A stretch of 64,000 nucleotides of DNA from Leidyana gryllorum EB-2025a (taxonomy: Eukaryota; Apicomplexa): contig JBLWGC010000230.1 in NCBI GenBank assembly GCA_048772705.1, positions 372,001-436,000 on the forward strand, in the 5' to 3' direction. Of this stretch, positions 62,754 to 64,000 are shown piece after piece. A program made the position numbers and the translations under genes. Positions within the stretch are counted from its first letter, which is position 1, and every line of letters starts with the position of its first letter. Under the pieces are notes generated by a model. It did not search any database. It was not told where the DNA came from and saw only the letters and a program-made list of their open reading frames with translations.

Positions 62754-64000
62754 TTACATCTTCCCTTCTGTCATAATGTCACTCAGCCATTCCGCGCCTC
62801 CCGGCAAGTGAGACGACCACATATTCCAATGTATCTCAACCGGTTTCTCCGCCTTTCCTCCTTCTCGAATCTCCTTAATCTGTCCCCATCGATCAGTCTC
62901 TTTCGCCACGGTCTCCGTCTGAGGAGGCTGCCGCCATCGATCAGTCTCTTTCGCCACGGTCTCCGTCTGAGGAGGCTGCCGCCATCGATCAGTCTCTTTC
63001 GCCACGGTCTCCGTCTGAGGAGGCTGCCGCCATCGATCAGTCTCTTTCGCCACGGTCTCCGTCTGGGGAGGCTGCCGCCATTGCTCAGTCTCTTTCGCCA
63101 CGGTCTCCGTCTGGGGAGGCTGCCGCCATTGCCCGTTCTTTCTTTCTCGCATAAATCGTTTGCGTTCTGATTCCCTGCGATTCGCGTTTCTGCGCCATGT
63201 AGTTGTCAACCAGGATGGTTTTCCTTTCCCCTCCCCACCCACTCTCCACTTGAGCTCTTTCTCTTCACGCTTTGGCGGCAGAGCTCGCGTAAGTGAGGCT
63301 TCGATGTCTCTATCCTCTGGCTGCTCACCAGATCCCTCTTGGCTGCGTTCCAGGTCGCAAGGGCTGGTGGCACCTGAATGCGCGCCTTCCGCACACTCGC
63401 TTGCGCTATGCCAATCAGCCTCAAGAACACTGTCCGTCTCCGTTGCTGTCAAAAAGGCCGCTTCGCACTCTGTTTCTGACTCGGAAGCGAGTCCCTCAGA
63501 GGAGCGCGTCTCAGAGGGAGACTTCTCAAACGGGAGTCCCTCAGAGGGAGACTTCTCAAACGGGAGTCCCTCAGAGGGAGATTTCTCACAGGGGAGTCCC
63601 TCAAAAGAGAGTCCCCCAAAGGGGAGTTCCTCCTCGGAGGGAAGTTCGTCCTCGCGGGGGAGTTCCCTCTCAGTGGCGTATCTCTTTGATCTCCTTGTTA
63701 GTCGAGCGAATGTGAGGACCTTGGTTGGAAGCAGATAGAGTGGGCCCAGATAGCTCGCACTGAGTGGCAACGCGTCATGTGACTCCAGTAGTACGGAGTA
63801 GATGGCTTTTTGTTGTTGGTCGGCAACGAGAAAGTACGGCTTGGTGGGATGGCTGACCAAGAAAAGGTCCTTGGAGATGCGCCAATATGAGAAAGGGGCT
63901 CTCATCATCTTGCTGTTTTGATCTTGTTCGCTGGCGAGGCGACGGCGCACTTGATTACGAAGGGTCGTAAAAAGAATTCTCTGGTCCTCGTTTAGAGGTG
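62754..64000 (-). CDS. Diverged family member 8, 5' end outside the window
   Basis: The frame is open from the window edge at 64000 to a stop at 62754, at least 414 residues; no internal ATG need be the start. The first part (FSYWRISKDLFLVSHPTKP, YFLVADQQQKAIYSVLLES) parallels member 7. It then has a Glu/Ser/Leu-rich region with three 10-residue units (EGLPFEKSPS), an acidic Cys-containing segment, a basic stretch, and five copies of a 16-residue unit (WRQPPQTETVAKETDR). The C-terminus SSHLPGGAEWLSDIMTEG matches the member 7 ending. Such hydrophilic repeats are common in rapidly changing protist proteins. Confidence 0.66.
   Translation of the reverse strand, partial: PLNEDQRILFTTLRNQVRRRLASEQDQNSKMMRAPFSYWRISKDLFLVSHPTKPYFLVADQQQKAIYSVLLESHDALPLSASYLGPLYLLPTKVLTFARLTRRSKRYATERELPREDELPSEEELPFGGLSFEGLPCEKSPSEGLPFEKSPSEGLPFEKSPSETRSSEGLASESETECEAAFLTATETDSVLEADWHSASECAEGAHSGATSPCDLERSQEGSGEQPEDRDIEASLTRALPPKREEKELKWRVGGEGKGKPSWLTTTWRRNANRRESERKRFMRERKNGQWRQPPQTETVAKETEQWRQPPQTETVAKETDRWRQPPQTETVAKETDRWRQPPQTETVAKETDRWRQPPQTETVAKETDRWGQIKEIREGGKAEKPVEIHWNMWSSHLPGGAEWLSDIMTEGKM
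62887..63127. repeat. Coding tandem repeat, 48 nt x 5
   Basis: Five near-perfect 48-nt units (ATCGATCAGTCTCTTTCGCC at the start of each full copy) inside member 8, encoding WRQPPQTETVAKETDR on the - strand. The outermost copies differ by a few bases. Confidence 0.92.
63511..63600. repeat. Coding tandem repeat, 30 nt x 3
   Basis: Three 30-nt units of the form TCAGAGGGAGACTTCTCAAA followed by CGGGAGTCCC, encoding EGLPFEKSPS on the - strand of member 8. Degenerate copies continue on the higher-coordinate side. Confidence 0.85.

Noticed and set aside
62887-63127. Regularly spaced 48-nt repeats that could be taken for a CRISPR array
   Set aside because: The units are contiguous with no unique spacers, keep a reading frame, and the genome is eukaryotic.

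Overview
This is nuclear DNA of a unicellular eukaryote. Most genes are interrupted by GT-AG introns, usually 37 to 60 nt long, and TAA, TAG and TGA all act as stops. The genes include eukaryote-only markers: Vps45, BUD31, ABCE1, an A20/AN1 zinc-finger protein, a LisH protein and MATH proteins. A single-chain, two-domain diphosphate-type phosphofructokinase (56707-60294) is an arrangement known from apicomplexans and their relatives. Together with very short introns, tiny intergenic gaps and an expanded private gene family, it suggests an alveolate, most plausibly a Perkinsus-like protist. That assignment is inference. No rRNA, tRNA, CRISPR array or intact transposon was recognised.

Left part (1-32.6 kb): densely packed core genes. 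On the + strand come a partial gene, a small hypothetical gene, VPS45, an FHA-domain protein and a two-TM protein with repeated QT motifs, separated by only 13 to 46 nt. They are followed by a UDP-glycosyltransferase (-), an EF-hand protein (+), a TatD-type nuclease and a MATH protein (both -), BUD31 (+), several small unknown genes, a LisH/TBL1-like protein (+), a Cys-rich protein (-), a type I membrane protein (+) and a type II glycosyltransferase-like protein (-). Then come a nine-exon copper P-type ATPase (-) and a very large locus (24.4-32.6 kb, -). That locus encodes a MATH plus ubiquitin-protease-fold protein lacking the catalytic Cys and His, and it appears to splice into an RluA-type pseudouridine synthase. 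Exon coordinates given here were derived by hand from GT/AG sites and reading-frame continuity.

Middle (32.7-36.5 kb): a codon-biased acidic protein gene, then about 2.8 kb without a convincing gene. This stretch holds a nested duplication (79-nt outer and 243-nt inner repeats) and a decayed coding locus.

Right part (36.5-64 kb): dominated by eight related, apparently intronless genes, all on the - strand. One is frameshifted and one runs off the window. Six share a recognisable C-terminal domain (GW motif, then a His-Trp/Phe motif, then an Asp-Leu/Phe motif), and the last two are a more diverged pair with amino-acid repeats. I recognise no known family. Between them sit a secreted, probably GPI-anchored GH32 invertase, ABCE1 (ribosome recycling), a ZFAND-type zinc-finger gene and the phosphofructokinase. 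The window therefore joins a compact, intron-rich housekeeping region to an accessory region built by gene duplication.
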